A DNA stretch of 64,000 nt from a virus. The stretch covers positions 1 to 64,000 of IMG/VR virus record IMGVR_UViG_3300037230_000036; one strand, written 5' to 3'. The notes under the pieces were generated by a model, which was not told where the DNA came from, did no database searches, and saw only the letters and a list, made by a program, of their open reading frames with translations. Both the position numbers and the translations under genes were made by a program. Below, in pieces: positions 39,560 to 47,110 of this stretch (positions within the stretch are counted from its first letter, which is position 1; each line of letters begins with the position of its first letter).

Positions 39560-40834
39560 TCAGTACGCAATGGAAACGTGCGGGACGTGGCCCTTGGCAA
39601 TCGCGACGATCGCCGCCTCAGCCGCCTGCGCGGAGAGCCCGGCCGCCATCAGCGCAGCCTTGGCCTCGCCGTTGAACTTCGCCCGGTGCTGGCGGTTCTC
39701 TTCGCGCTTCCGGGTCTCCTCGCGCTCCTGCGCCGCGGCCGCAACCTTCGCCTGCCGTTCGGCCTCGACCGCCTCGTCGCGCGCCTGCGTCAAAGCTTCT
39801 GCATGCCGACGCTCTGCGGCCGCGGCTTCCTCGCCGGCCCGGCGTTCGCCTTCCCGCCGCGCGGCCTCGGCCTCCTGTGCCCGGCGAGCCTCTGCTGCGG
39901 CGCGCTCTTCTGCTTCGCGCTTCGCCTGCTCCTGGCGTGCGGCTTCTGCCTGTAGGGCAGCCTCCCGCTTCCGGGCGCCCTCCGCAGCGGCTTCGGCTTC
40001 CTGCCGGAACCGCTCCTCGGCGGCGACGCGCTCCTGCTCGACGAGCGCAGCCGCGGCCCGCAACTCATCCTCGCGGCGCTTGGCCTCCGCGGTGGCTTCC
40101 TCTTCCCGGCGCCGAGCTTCTGCCGCAGCGGCCTCGGCCTCACCCGCCGCCTTTTCCTCGGCTTCGATCCTGGCGCGCTCCGCAGCCTCCCGCGCGATCT
40201 GTTCCTCGCGCTCCCGCCGCTGCTGGGCTTCCGCCTCGACCCGGCGCAGCACCTCGGCTTCACGCTCGGCGTAGAGCGCGGCAAAGCTCTCCCGCATGTC
40301 CTTGAGCATCGTCAGCGCCGCGTCAACCGCGCGGACGCCCTTGATCTCGAATTCCTGCCAGTCCCGTTCGTAGCCGGTCAGGGAGGCGATCCGGGCGTCG
40401 ATCTCATGCAGCGGCGGCTCGTCGACGTCGAAGCGAACCATCGAGGCGATCCTGGTGACCTCGGCCTCGTGCCCTTCGATCCGCGCCGCCTCACGGGCTT
40501 CCCAGCGGTCGAGCGGGCCGCGGACCTCGTCCCTGAGCGCATCGAGGTCCTCGCGGATGCGGCGGCGGTCGGCGTTGATCGCGTCGACCTGTTTCCGCAT
40601 CTCGTCGCCGAGGGACTTCCCCATGTCGTCGAGCGCGGTTTTCGACCTCGCGATCTTGTAGGCGAGCGAGGCGCAGGCGGTGCGGCCAGCCTTCGTCGAG
40701 ATATCGATATCGACAGCCTTTGCCTCGGCCTTGACCTTGTCGAGGATGGCGTCGACCCCGCCGGGACCGAAGACAACCGCCGGCACCAGCGCCGACGAGA
40801 CGACCAGCATTCCGCCTTCGCGCGTTTCGCTCAT
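39560..40834 (-). CDS. Long coiled-coil protein of the recombination operon
   Basis: 424 aa. The first 180 residues are a helical domain (KTALDDMGKSLGDEMRKQVD; IREDLDALRDEVRGPLDRWE) common in phage operons with RecT or Erf. Residues ~190-380 form an unbroken Ala/Glu/Arg coiled coil. It ends 11 nt before the small recT-coupled gene. Likely a structural partner of the recombination proteins; exact role unknown. Confidence 0.65.
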   Translation of the reverse strand: MSETREGGMLVVSSALVPAVVFGPGGVDAILDKVKAEAKAVDIDISTKAGRTACASLAYKIARSKTALDDMGKSLGDEMRKQVDAINADRRRIREDLDALRDEVRGPLDRWEAREAARIEGHEAEVTRIASMVRFDVDEPPLHEIDARIASLTGYERDWQEFEIKGVRAVDAALTMLKDMRESFAALYAEREAEVLRRVEAEAQQRREREEQIAREAAERARIEAEEKAAGEAEAAAAEARRREEEATAEAKRREDELRAAAALVEQERVAAEERFRQEAEAAAEGARKREAALQAEAARQEQAKREAEERAAAEARRAQEAEAARREGERRAGEEAAAAERRHAEALTQARDEAVEAERQAKVAAAAQEREETRKREENRQHRAKFNGEAKAALMAAGLSAQAAEAAIVAIAKGHVPHVSIAY

Positions 40835-40845
40835 AGTTTCCCCTT

Positions 40846-41064
40846 TCAGATATCGTGCGCTCGTGAGGCGCTGTCATTTCCGTCGCCGCGGTAGCCGTAC
40901 CTCGTCGACATGATCGTATCGACCCAGACCGAGTGCTTCGTCGCGTCGTAATGCCGGGCAGCAACGGCGAGCGTGTTCTTCCCGTTCCACGCTTTGCCGC
41001 AGTCAAAACAGCCACCTTGCTGCTGACTGATGAAGCTAAAGCCGTCGCGGTCATTGCGGGCCAT
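40846..41064 (-). CDS. Small hypothetical protein with Cys pair
   Basis: 72 aa from ATG 41064, immediately after the YqaJ stop. Contains QQGGCFDCGKAWNGKNTLAV and a C-terminal basic/aromatic segment. Possibly zinc-binding; not recognised. Confidence 0.55.
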   Translation of the reverse strand: MARNDRDGFSFISQQQGGCFDCGKAWNGKNTLAVAARHYDATKHSVWVDTIMSTRYGYRGDGNDSASRAHDI

Positions 41065-41066
41065 CC

Positions 41067-42026
41067 CTACGCCCCCAGGTAGTCGGCAGGATCGCGTGTC
41101 GCCTTGGCGGTATCCGCCACGGGCGCGCTGTTCTCCTCGACGATCTCGATGTTGATCCGGGTCGACGCCTTCCGCGTGACCTTCGGTTCGAGGTGCGGTT
41201 CGCACATCCCGGCGGCGACCTCGGTCCGCTTGATGAACGCGGTGAAGCCATCGGTCTTGAGGATGCCCGCCGGCCCGGCGCGACCCAGCAGTTTCGCCTT
41301 CATCTGCTCCGCCAGTTTCTTCGCGAAGGACTCATCGCTCTTGGCTCTGGCGTACTGCCGCAGCACCAGCGACATTTCCTCGTCGCCGAACGCCTCGACG
41401 ATCGACGCCTTCTCGCTGAGCGGGTAGAGCGCGGCGAGCATCGGCAGCTCGAGCGGCGACCCCAGCGGGTCCGGCTCCTTCCCGGTCTTCAGGCTGTCGA
41501 AGAACGATGCCGCCTCGTCGCGCAGCCGCTCCTGCATCTCGCGGTTAGGCTCCCGCTCCAGGACGCGGAGGTCGTTGCCGCCGATCAGCACCGCGATCAT
41601 CCCGAGCTCGGCCTTGTCGACCATGACTTGCGTCTGCACCTGGATCTCGACGTGCATCGCGGCGGCGGTTTCGGTCCAGGTCTGTTTCCAGCGCAACCAA
41701 TCGACGCACTTCGCCTCGACAATGACCTTTCCTCTGTCCGGCATCACCATCCGGCCGTCGACCGTCGCGCCGAGGAGCCCGTCGCGGACATACTCGTCGG
41801 CGTCGTTGTGCTGCATCTCCAGCCGGTACTGCTTGGCGACGGCTTCGAGGATCGGGTGCTGTAGGGCCGTGCCCCAGTCGATCCGGTCGTCGGCGTCTGG
41901 CTCGATCATGGAGAGGTCGCGCTTGCGGAAGCAGTGGAACAGCATCCACCTGGTGCAATATGGACTCCGGTCGAAGAGGGCCGGCGCTTGACTGGCGCTG
42001 ACGGTCTCAAAGCTCTTATCGGGCAT
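41067..42026 (-). CDS. YqaJ-type viral recombinase / lambda-exonuclease-like PD-(D/E)XK nuclease
   Basis: 319 aa; GGGAG before ATG 42026. Family order is visible: a start with SASQAPALFDRSPY and WGTALQHPILEAVA, substrate-binding GLLGATVDGRM, and the PD-(D/E)XK catalytic core VIVEAKCVDW, with QVQTQVMV following. It would resect double-strand ends to give the single strands annealed by RecT, two genes downstream. Confidence 0.85.
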   Translation of the reverse strand: MPDKSFETVSASQAPALFDRSPYCTRWMLFHCFRKRDLSMIEPDADDRIDWGTALQHPILEAVAKQYRLEMQHNDADEYVRDGLLGATVDGRMVMPDRGKVIVEAKCVDWLRWKQTWTETAAAMHVEIQVQTQVMVDKAELGMIAVLIGGNDLRVLEREPNREMQERLRDEAASFFDSLKTGKEPDPLGSPLELPMLAALYPLSEKASIVEAFGDEEMSLVLRQYARAKSDESFAKKLAEQMKAKLLGRAGPAGILKTDGFTAFIKRTEVAAGMCEPHLEPKVTRKASTRINIEIVEENSAPVADTAKATRDPADYLGA

Positions 42027-42474
42027 CGCCTCGTTCTCCCATAGCTCGGCCCTTTTCCGCCTCCCGATCTGGCACTTGGCCTCGGAAGAGAGCCTTGTCC
42101 TTTGGCTCTAGGGCAGGATGCCCCGCGTACTCAGGTCCCTCCGGCTCTCGCCGCTCTGCCATAGCAGGTCCGCTGGGTGCTTTTTTCGGCGCACCCCGGC
42201 TTGGGTTCGGACTATCCCCTTGCCGTCCGTCACCGCCCTCTGGGAGGCCGCCGGTTGGAATGGGCTCACCAGAGCCGGCGATTTTTACAGGGACGCTTTT
42301 GCTCCACCGGCTTTTTGGGAGACGGAAGCCGGGCAACGCTGGGTGGCGATCGGGCATCCGGGGATTGTGGATTGCGCTGGGCTGCGCTATATCCCCGGCA
42401 GGAATGCAGGTCGCTACCACGACTGCGATCCAGAAGGCCGGTAGACGGTTGGTGCCGTCCCGGCCTTCGCTCAT
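42016..42474 (-). CDS. Uncertain ORF between regulator and exonuclease
   Basis: 152 aa in the - strand operon: it starts one base after the XRE-gene stop (TGAaATG) and overlaps the YqaJ start. Composition is Pro/Gly/Arg-rich and no SD is seen. On the + strand 42118-42444 encodes a more protein-like, Trp-rich peptide (GDFYRDAFAPPAFWETEAGQ). I cannot decide which strand is coding; operon continuity favours this one slightly. Confidence 0.35.
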   Translation of the reverse strand: MSEGRDGTNRLPAFWIAVVVATCIPAGDIAQPSAIHNPRMPDRHPALPGFRLPKSRWSKSVPVKIAGSGEPIPTGGLPEGGDGRQGDSPNPSRGAPKKAPSGPAMAERREPEGPEYAGHPALEPKDKALFRGQVPDREAEKGRAMGERGDAR

Positions 42475-42475
42475 T

Positions 42476-42787
42476 TCAGGATGCCGCATCGACTTCCTCG
42501 GCGCAAGGGGTTTTGTCAGCATCGTAAACCCCGCGCAGAACGATCCAATCGCGAGGAATGCGGCTCGGCGCTGGTGCCAGAGCGGCGGGAGATGTCAGCA
42601 GGGCGCCGGCGATATCGTAGAGATGATGCACGAGCATGCTTTGCCGCCCTTGCTCGATATTCACGATCGAAGGCCGACTCACCCCGACGCGCGAAGCCAA
42701 CTGGCTCTGTGTGAGTGCCATGAATTTCCGACGCTCGCGAACAAGGCGGCCGATCTCGCGATAAAGCGCGACGTGCTGCTCATTCAT
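42476..42787 (-). CDS. XRE-family HTH regulator
   Basis: 103 aa from ATG 42787 (a GTG nine codons earlier is possible). Helix-turn-helix LTQSQLASRVGVSRPSIVNI, then EQGRQSMLVHHLYDIAGAL, is a standard XRE domain (residues ~26-75). The remaining part is short and may mediate dimerisation. It lies in mid-operon rather than at a divergent promoter, so it may regulate a distant site. Confidence 0.8.
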   Translation of the reverse strand: MNEQHVALYREIGRLVRERRKFMALTQSQLASRVGVSRPSIVNIEQGRQSMLVHHLYDIAGALLTSPAALAPAPSRIPRDWIVLRGVYDADKTPCAEEVDAAS

Positions 42788-42849
42788 TCCGGTGTTCCGT
42801 TCCTGCGACGGCACACCTCGATCACACCTTCGAGTTCGTCGTCAGCCAT
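42784..42849 (-). CDS. Possible 21-aa coupling ORF
   Basis: MADDELEGVIEVCRRRNGTP then E and stop. Its start overlaps the upstream stop and its stop overlaps the regulator's start. It may be a short leader that couples translation; no other evidence. Confidence 0.25.
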   Translation of the reverse strand: MADDELEGVIEVCRRRNGTPE

Positions 42850-43091
42850 CACGCCACCGCCGGCAACGCAAGCCCGCAGAACCCGCTGTCCCTGGTCCCC
42901 ATGATCCAGCGCCACGCCATGCAATCGGAGGCGAGACAGCGACATGATGCGAGCGCTTTTGGGCCAGCAGTTTCAGGGTCAAAGCGATTGGCCGCGCCCG
43001 AAGCGGTTTTCCATTGAACCGCATCGCCCCGAATTTCCGGATGGTAGCGTGCGAAAGGACACCACTTCTGCCGCGCTTGATCCTCGGTCAT
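42849..43091 (-). CDS. Small Cys/Trp protein
   Basis: 80 aa from ATG 43091 (GGGAG 8 nt upstream; TGATG overlap). Pattern TEDQARQKWCPFAR...CRCLASDCMAWRW is a conserved small phage family I have seen with the same CPFAR and CMAWRW blocks. The four cysteines could bind metal. Role unknown. Confidence 0.65.
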   Translation of the reverse strand: MTEDQARQKWCPFARYHPEIRGDAVQWKTASGAANRFDPETAGPKALASCRCLASDCMAWRWIMGTRDSGFCGLALPAVA

Positions 43092-43291
43092 CAGTCTCGC
43101 TCCCATTCCTTCGCGTTGGCGCACTCGGCTAGAAACTCCGCATCATCCCGCCGCATCCCGTAGCCCTCGTGACCGCAATCCGTGTTCCAGCCGGGCTGAT
43201 CGGGCTCTTGCGACAGCGTCCAGATGCGGGCGTGGGGATCAGCTTTTGCCTCTACATCAGCGTCGGGATCAGCGACCACGAACCACGCCAT
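43091..43291 (-). CDS. Small hypothetical protein
   Basis: 66 aa, acidic (WFVVADPDADVEAKADPHAR), with one His/Cys segment (TDCGHEGYG). Coupled by TGATG to the next gene. Not recognised. Confidence 0.5.
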   Translation of the reverse strand: MAWFVVADPDADVEAKADPHARIWTLSQEPDQPGWNTDCGHEGYGMRRDDAEFLAECANAKEWERD

Positions 43292-43320
43292 CGAAGCCCC
43301 CCCCTATCGTCGTCCTGGCT

Positions 43321-43740
43321 TCATTCCGGCGCACTCTCCACGCGCACGTAGCCGCCGATGAGCCCGGCCCCGGCCAGATGCGGCGCGGCCTTCCCGGCTT
43401 CGACGAGCCGCTTCAGCGCGGCCTCGATCTGCCCCGGCTTGACGTTGCCGATCTTCTCGACCAGCGCATCCAGCGACTGCGGCTCGGTGGTCAGGCGGTC
43501 CAGCGTCGCGGCTTCGAGGTTCCGGCGCTGGCGACTCGGCGCGTCGTGGCCGTTGGGCGCGGGCGAGCCGGCGTCCTCGCGCATGGCCTCGACGGCGCGA
43601 TCGTGCGCAGCAATCGCGGTTCGCGCGACGTCAATGCTGGACTCGGCATCGGCCAAAATCAGCTTTGCCCGCTGGTAAGCCTCTACCGCGTGCTGTTGCC
43701 TGCCCAGCAGTTCGGCGCGGATATCGTCGATCTTGCTCAT
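43321..43740 (-). CDS. Coiled-coil plus winged-helix-like protein
   Basis: 139 aa from ATG 43740 (GGAG upstream). A helical first half (AELLGRQQHAVEAYQRAKLI) is followed by a C-terminal segment LDALVEKIGNVKPGQIEAAL with ...KRLVEAGKAA, which reads like a winged helix. Could bind DNA; not recognised further. Confidence 0.5.
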   Translation of the reverse strand: MSKIDDIRAELLGRQQHAVEAYQRAKLILADAESSIDVARTAIAAHDRAVEAMREDAGSPAPNGHDAPSRQRRNLEAATLDRLTTEPQSLDALVEKIGNVKPGQIEAALKRLVEAGKAAPHLAGAGLIGGYVRVESAPE

Positions 43741-44996
43741 GCTGTTTCTCTCTCCGGTATAAGTGCGAAAAATCTGCGGAGGCGCGGAGCCTGGCGACGC
43801 CACACCATGTCTTCGATCTCTCGGCCGTAGTGGTTGCCATAGGCGCGCTCATAGGCCTTTCGCATCTGATCTTGGCGCGTCATGTCGTACCCAGGCTGGC
43901 GTCGCGCGAAGAAAGGACGCCCTGCGGCGACCGTCGCCGGTGCCCTTCCGGTTAGCGCCGGATGCGCCGTTCCAGCGGTGGTCATGTTGAATAGGTTTCC
44001 CGTGTTGAGAAGTTCGCCAGCATTCCCCGCCTCGACGTGGAGCGCGATGGCGACCAACTGGTCGAGCGGCGGCGTCTCGTCAAAATAGAGGCAGAGATCG
44101 GCGAGCTTCTCGCCGCGGATCGCGGTCAGCCCGACGCGGATCCCACTATGCCCCAGCGCCGTCACGTTTTCCGACCGCACCTGGAAAATAAGATCGTTCG
44201 TCGTCGGGATCGCGACAGTCTCGCCGCGAACAAATGCCTGCACCGGCGCGGGACCGAGGATCTGCGCCGCCGTTGTCGCCGATCGCGCAAGGCGCTTCCG
44301 GTTGTCGCGGATCATGCGGCGCAGCGGCTGCCCGATTCGTTTCGCTTCCTGCTCGATGAGGAATTGGTTCAGCGCCTCCGTGCGGCGCCGGCCGCGCTCT
44401 TCATCCGCAGAGGTGAAGAGCGCGTCGAGCAGTTTCACTTCGTCCGGGTGCGCCGGCCACGGCAGCGAGCAGATACCCTTCGCGAGGCGCGCATGGTGGC
44501 CAACCGCGCGGCCGGGATCGGTGCGGACGTAGCGGCGGATTGCGGCTGGCGACCGGAGCCGACGCAGCACGCGGGGCCTCGGGCTGCCATCGGCGCGGAG
44601 GCGGATGTCGCTGCCACGGCGCCAGTGTTCCAGCGCCCCGCCGATCGTCGAATCGTCGTAGTTCCAGGCGGCCAGGACCTCGGCGAGTTCGTGGATACGA
44701 TAGCGTTCGCGGATAAGGGCTGCCGCCACAAAGGCACGCTGATGAGGCGCATCGAGTTCCGTAACGATCGCCCGGGCATAGTCGCAGAGGCCGAAACACA
44801 TTGCTTGGCGTCTACCGAGGTGCGTGTCGCTGTAGTCGCCATTGCGTTTAGGGCGCTCGACCAGATTGTCGATGACCCCTCGGTCGCCCAGCAGGTTGAG
44901 TGCGGCGTGGGACAGGCCGTCGAGCTCGCCGTACTCCACCGCCCCATCAAGGACGTATTGGATGTCGGGGGGAAGCGGCGACGGCCTGATCTGCAT
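43737..44996 (-). CDS. Large hypothetical protein of the early - operon
   Basis: 419 aa, coupled at both ends by ATGA-type overlaps. Basic, with an internal segment EERGRRRTEALNQFLIEQEA and a beta-rich part around residues 240-330 (VQAFVRGETVAIPTTNDLIF). The C-terminus is strongly basic (RRQAPRLRRFFALIPERE). No catalytic motif recognised. Confidence 0.55.
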   Translation of the reverse strand: MQIRPSPLPPDIQYVLDGAVEYGELDGLSHAALNLLGDRGVIDNLVERPKRNGDYSDTHLGRRQAMCFGLCDYARAIVTELDAPHQRAFVAAALIRERYRIHELAEVLAAWNYDDSTIGGALEHWRRGSDIRLRADGSPRPRVLRRLRSPAAIRRYVRTDPGRAVGHHARLAKGICSLPWPAHPDEVKLLDALFTSADEERGRRRTEALNQFLIEQEAKRIGQPLRRMIRDNRKRLARSATTAAQILGPAPVQAFVRGETVAIPTTNDLIFQVRSENVTALGHSGIRVGLTAIRGEKLADLCLYFDETPPLDQLVAIALHVEAGNAGELLNTGNLFNMTTAGTAHPALTGRAPATVAAGRPFFARRQPGYDMTRQDQMRKAYERAYGNHYGREIEDMVWRRQAPRLRRFFALIPERETA

Positions 44997-45382
44997 CAGC
45001 CGCCCCTGGCAGGACGTACCGCGACGGTTGCGGGCGATGCGACGATCTCTTGGGCATTGTGCGCGATGCGGCCTTGGCGCTTGCGTGGCGCCTCCGCAGT
45101 CTCGTTGTCGGTCTTGACGACTGTCACGTCGCCAATCCCGACAAGTGCGGCGAAATCTTTATCCGCCATCGCGAGGGCCCGCCGCTCGCGCACTTCAGCA
45201 ACGTCCTGCAGCGGCACGCGCCGCGGCGGGGCAAGACCGCCCGCGACCGGTTCGAGGAGGAAGAAGACGACGCCCTCGGCCAGCTTCTTTTCGATCACCG
45301 GCAAAACCGCAGCATCGCTCGACTCGTCCCAGATCAGAGTGGTATCGCCGGTGCGGTCAAGCATCGTGAGTGAGCGTTGCAT
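44996..45382 (-). CDS. Hypothetical protein
   Basis: 128 aa. Starts DRTGDTTLIWDESSDAAVLP, then a helix and a disordered basic end (TAEAPRKRQGRIAHNAQEIV). Start follows the upstream stop by one base, and its stop overlaps the next start. Not recognised. Confidence 0.5.
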   Translation of the reverse strand: MQRSLTMLDRTGDTTLIWDESSDAAVLPVIEKKLAEGVVFFLLEPVAGGLAPPRRVPLQDVAEVRERRALAMADKDFAALVGIGDVTVVKTDNETAEAPRKRQGRIAHNAQEIVASPATVAVRPARGG

Positions 45383-45383
45383 C

Positions 45384-45548
45384 TTATCTTGCCCCTTTGC
45401 GGTCGAGTTCGTCTTCCAGCCGGACGATCTGCTGCGTGATCGGGCCGCGCCGCTTGTCGTTCATCGGCAGAGATTTCAGCTTCGCACGGAGGTCCGCCAG
45501 CGCTTCGGAAAGGCTGCGGGGTTCGTGCCGGACAAGCGGGCTTAGCAT
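45384..45548 (-). CDS. First gene of the leftward operon, small helical protein
   Basis: 54 aa (LVRHEPRSLSEALADLRAKL, then a basic loop and QQIVRLEDELDRKGAR). AGGAG lies 8 nt upstream. As the first gene after the divergent promoter it may be an early regulator or anti-host protein; this is inference. Confidence 0.6.
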   Translation of the reverse strand: MLSPLVRHEPRSLSEALADLRAKLKSLPMNDKRRGPITQQIVRLEDELDRKGAR

Positions 45549-45663
45549 CGTGGTTCTCCTAAATTCTCACTTCATAGTGGGTATTCTCGGATGGGAAGGC
45601 AAGAAATAAATTATCACCACCAGGCTTGAGTTTTTCTGAAAGCGCGCCCATCGTTATGAAACT
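45549..45663. promoter_or_regulatory. Divergent promoter/operator region
   Basis: Separates the leftward recombination operon from the rightward replication operon. On the - strand TTGCCT, a 17-nt spacer and CACTAT suit a promoter. The interrupted palindrome CTCACT TCAT AGTGGG (near 45557) overlaps it and could be the operator of the adjacent HTH protein. On the + strand a TTGAGT box is present (45627-45632) without a clear -10. Confidence 0.45.
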
Positions 45664-45918
45664 ATGAACCTGGAACAACGAGCCTCCCAGATCGTCGATG
45701 CCGTCCGCCTGTGGATGGACGAGCATCGCGTCACGCCGTATCGCCTGGCGAAAATGGCCGGCATAGCTGAGTGGCAGGTGCGCTGGATCCGACGGGACGA
45801 TTTCACCGCGTCAGTCGAAGTGCTCGACAGGATCGACGAGGCGCGGCGGCGAAATCCTGCGCCGACGATTCCAAGGCCCGGCCGACCGCGCATTGCCGAT
45901 AAAGCCACAGCCCAATAG
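45664..45918 (+). CDS. HTH regulator, Cro-like
   Basis: 84 aa. A helix-turn-helix region (RVTPYRLAKMAGIAEWQVRW, then IRRDDFTASVEVLDRIDEA) spans residues 22-60, followed by a basic tail. It is the first gene after the divergent promoter, the usual place for a lambda-Cro-type switch protein. It lacks the usual third conserved XRE helix residues, so the exact family is uncertain. Confidence 0.6.
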   Translation: MNLEQRASQIVDAVRLWMDEHRVTPYRLAKMAGIAEWQVRWIRRDDFTASVEVLDRIDEARRRNPAPTIPRPGRPRIADKATAQ

Positions 45919-45926
45919 GAGAAGGC

Positions 45927-46502
45927 ATGGACACCATCGCCACCGACCAGAACCCAGGCGAAGCCGAGCCCACACCGGCACCGGGATCCAACGTCACGTC
46001 CGAAACCGCGCTGCTCCTGCACTCAAGGATGACGGTGCTGGAGAGCGAGAAGGCCGAGGCGGCTGCGGGTGTCCGCGCCTGCAGCCGCGCGATCAAGACG
46101 CTGAAAGGCGAGGTCGAGGCCGCCGGGATCGACCTCAAGGGTTTCATGCGGGCGCGCGAGGATGCCGAACTCGCCGGCTCCGAGCGGGAGCGCATGATCG
46201 CCGAGCACCAGCGGCAACTGGCCTGGTTGAAGAAACCGATCGGGTTCGAGCCGACGCTCACCCTGGCGGAGCCGATCACCTTCACACCGACCGAACTCGA
46301 ATTGATCGGGCAGAAGGGGCACGGCGCCGGCAAGAGCAACCGGAACCGCGACGCCAACCCGGAGAATGTCGGCACCGAGGCCTACGTCGCCTGGGACAAC
46401 GGTTGGATGAAGGCGCAGAAGGAGCTCGCCGCTGAGATGGGCGAGGCTCCGGCGTCGGAGAAGAAGCGGAGGCCGACAGTTGCCGGCAGCGGGCGCGCGT
46501 GA
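45927..46502 (+). CDS. Protein with GapR-like helices and RMF/CrpP-like end
   Basis: 191 aa. Residues ~30-95 (LESEKAEAAAGVRACSRAIK, GEVEAAGIDLKGFMRAREDA) resemble the helical GapR/DUF2312 fold, a chromosome-structuring protein of Alphaproteobacteria. Residues ~138-168 (SNRNRDANPENVGTEAYVAW, then DNGWMKAQ) follow the NP..GT..Y.AW..GW pattern of ribosome-modulation-factor/CrpP proteins. Both calls are by pattern; together they suggest a nucleoid- or ribosome-directed protein. Confidence 0.45.
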   Translation: MDTIATDQNPGEAEPTPAPGSNVTSETALLLHSRMTVLESEKAEAAAGVRACSRAIKTLKGEVEAAGIDLKGFMRAREDAELAGSERERMIAEHQRQLAWLKKPIGFEPTLTLAEPITFTPTELELIGQKGHGAGKSNRNRDANPENVGTEAYVAWDNGWMKAQKELAAEMGEAPASEKKRRPTVAGSGRA

Positions 46503-46747
46503 TGCTCACCGATCAGCAGGGGTCTCGGCTCTACGTCATTCGCCATTCGCGAAGTCAGACGGAGGACGAGCGGTTCTTGATTTCGATTATCGACGCGCTC
46601 AGCGAGGGATCGGCGCGAGAGCTCGCTGGCGAGATCGACGCGCGCCACAAACTCGAACTCGCCCTTTCCGGCAAGGATAGAGCGATGGGCGTGTTGTTCG
46701 ATCGTCTCGGAAAAGCCGGCATCGACTGCTCCGACCTCATCCCCTGA
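46502..46747 (+). CDS. Small hypothetical protein
   Basis: 81 aa from ATG 46502 (TGATG overlap). Beta start (SRLYVIRHSRSQTEDERFLI) then helices. Its stop abuts the inserted cassette at 46747. Not recognised. Confidence 0.5.
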   Translation: MLTDQQGSRLYVIRHSRSQTEDERFLISIIDALSEGSARELAGEIDARHKLELALSGKDRAMGVLFDRLGKAGIDCSDLIP

Positions 46748-46782
46748 ACCATGCCTATCCGGTTGTCGCACACAGGAGCTAG

Positions 46783-46920
46783 ATGTTGATGACCAAACAG
46801 CAGTTACGAATGGAGCCACTGAGATGGTGGCAGTGGCCGGCGGTGCTCTGCGGCCTTCCGCTGTTTCTCTTGCTGGCGTGGGTCGTTCTCGGGCCGTTTG
46901 GCGTGCAGAGTAAATATTGA
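46783..46920 (+). CDS. Tiny membrane protein in cassette 1
   Basis: 45 aa. AGGAG 5 nt upstream lies inside the repeat end. A Trp-rich start (LRWWQWPAVLCGLPLF) leads into one membrane span (LLLAWVVLGPFGV). Stop overlaps the next start (TGATG). Function unknown. Confidence 0.55.
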   Translation: MLMTKQQLRMEPLRWWQWPAVLCGLPLFLLLAWVVLGPFGVQSKY

Positions 46921-47096
46921 TGCAATACCCGGCGTTTAGCGGCCTGCCCGGAGGGGTTCTTTGGGACTTTATCTACGCCCATCCCTGGCTTTTGGCCCCG
47001 TTGATGTGGGTCGCTTGCGTAGGGCCATACGTCATCGGCCTCGGCGCTATCTGCTACGTTCTCTACAGGTGGTGGCGATGGGTAACAACCGGATAA
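46920..47096 (+). CDS. Second tiny membrane protein in cassette 1
   Basis: 58 aa: an aromatic N-terminus (LWDFIYAHPWLLAPLMWVAC), then a membrane span (VIGLGAICYVLYRWW). Its last codons and TAA stop are formed by the right repeat end (GTAACAACCGGATAA). Probably an envelope-acting moron together with its neighbour. Confidence 0.55.
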   Translation: MQYPAFSGLPGGVLWDFIYAHPWLLAPLMWVACVGPYVIGLGAICYVLYRWWRWVTTG

Positions 47097-47110
47097 GCAC
47101 GCCCTGAACC

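Noticed and set aside
44037-45545. A 502-codon + strand frame opposite the leftward operon
   Set aside because: It runs through three coupled - strand genes and the composition is typical of a reverse-complement shadow.
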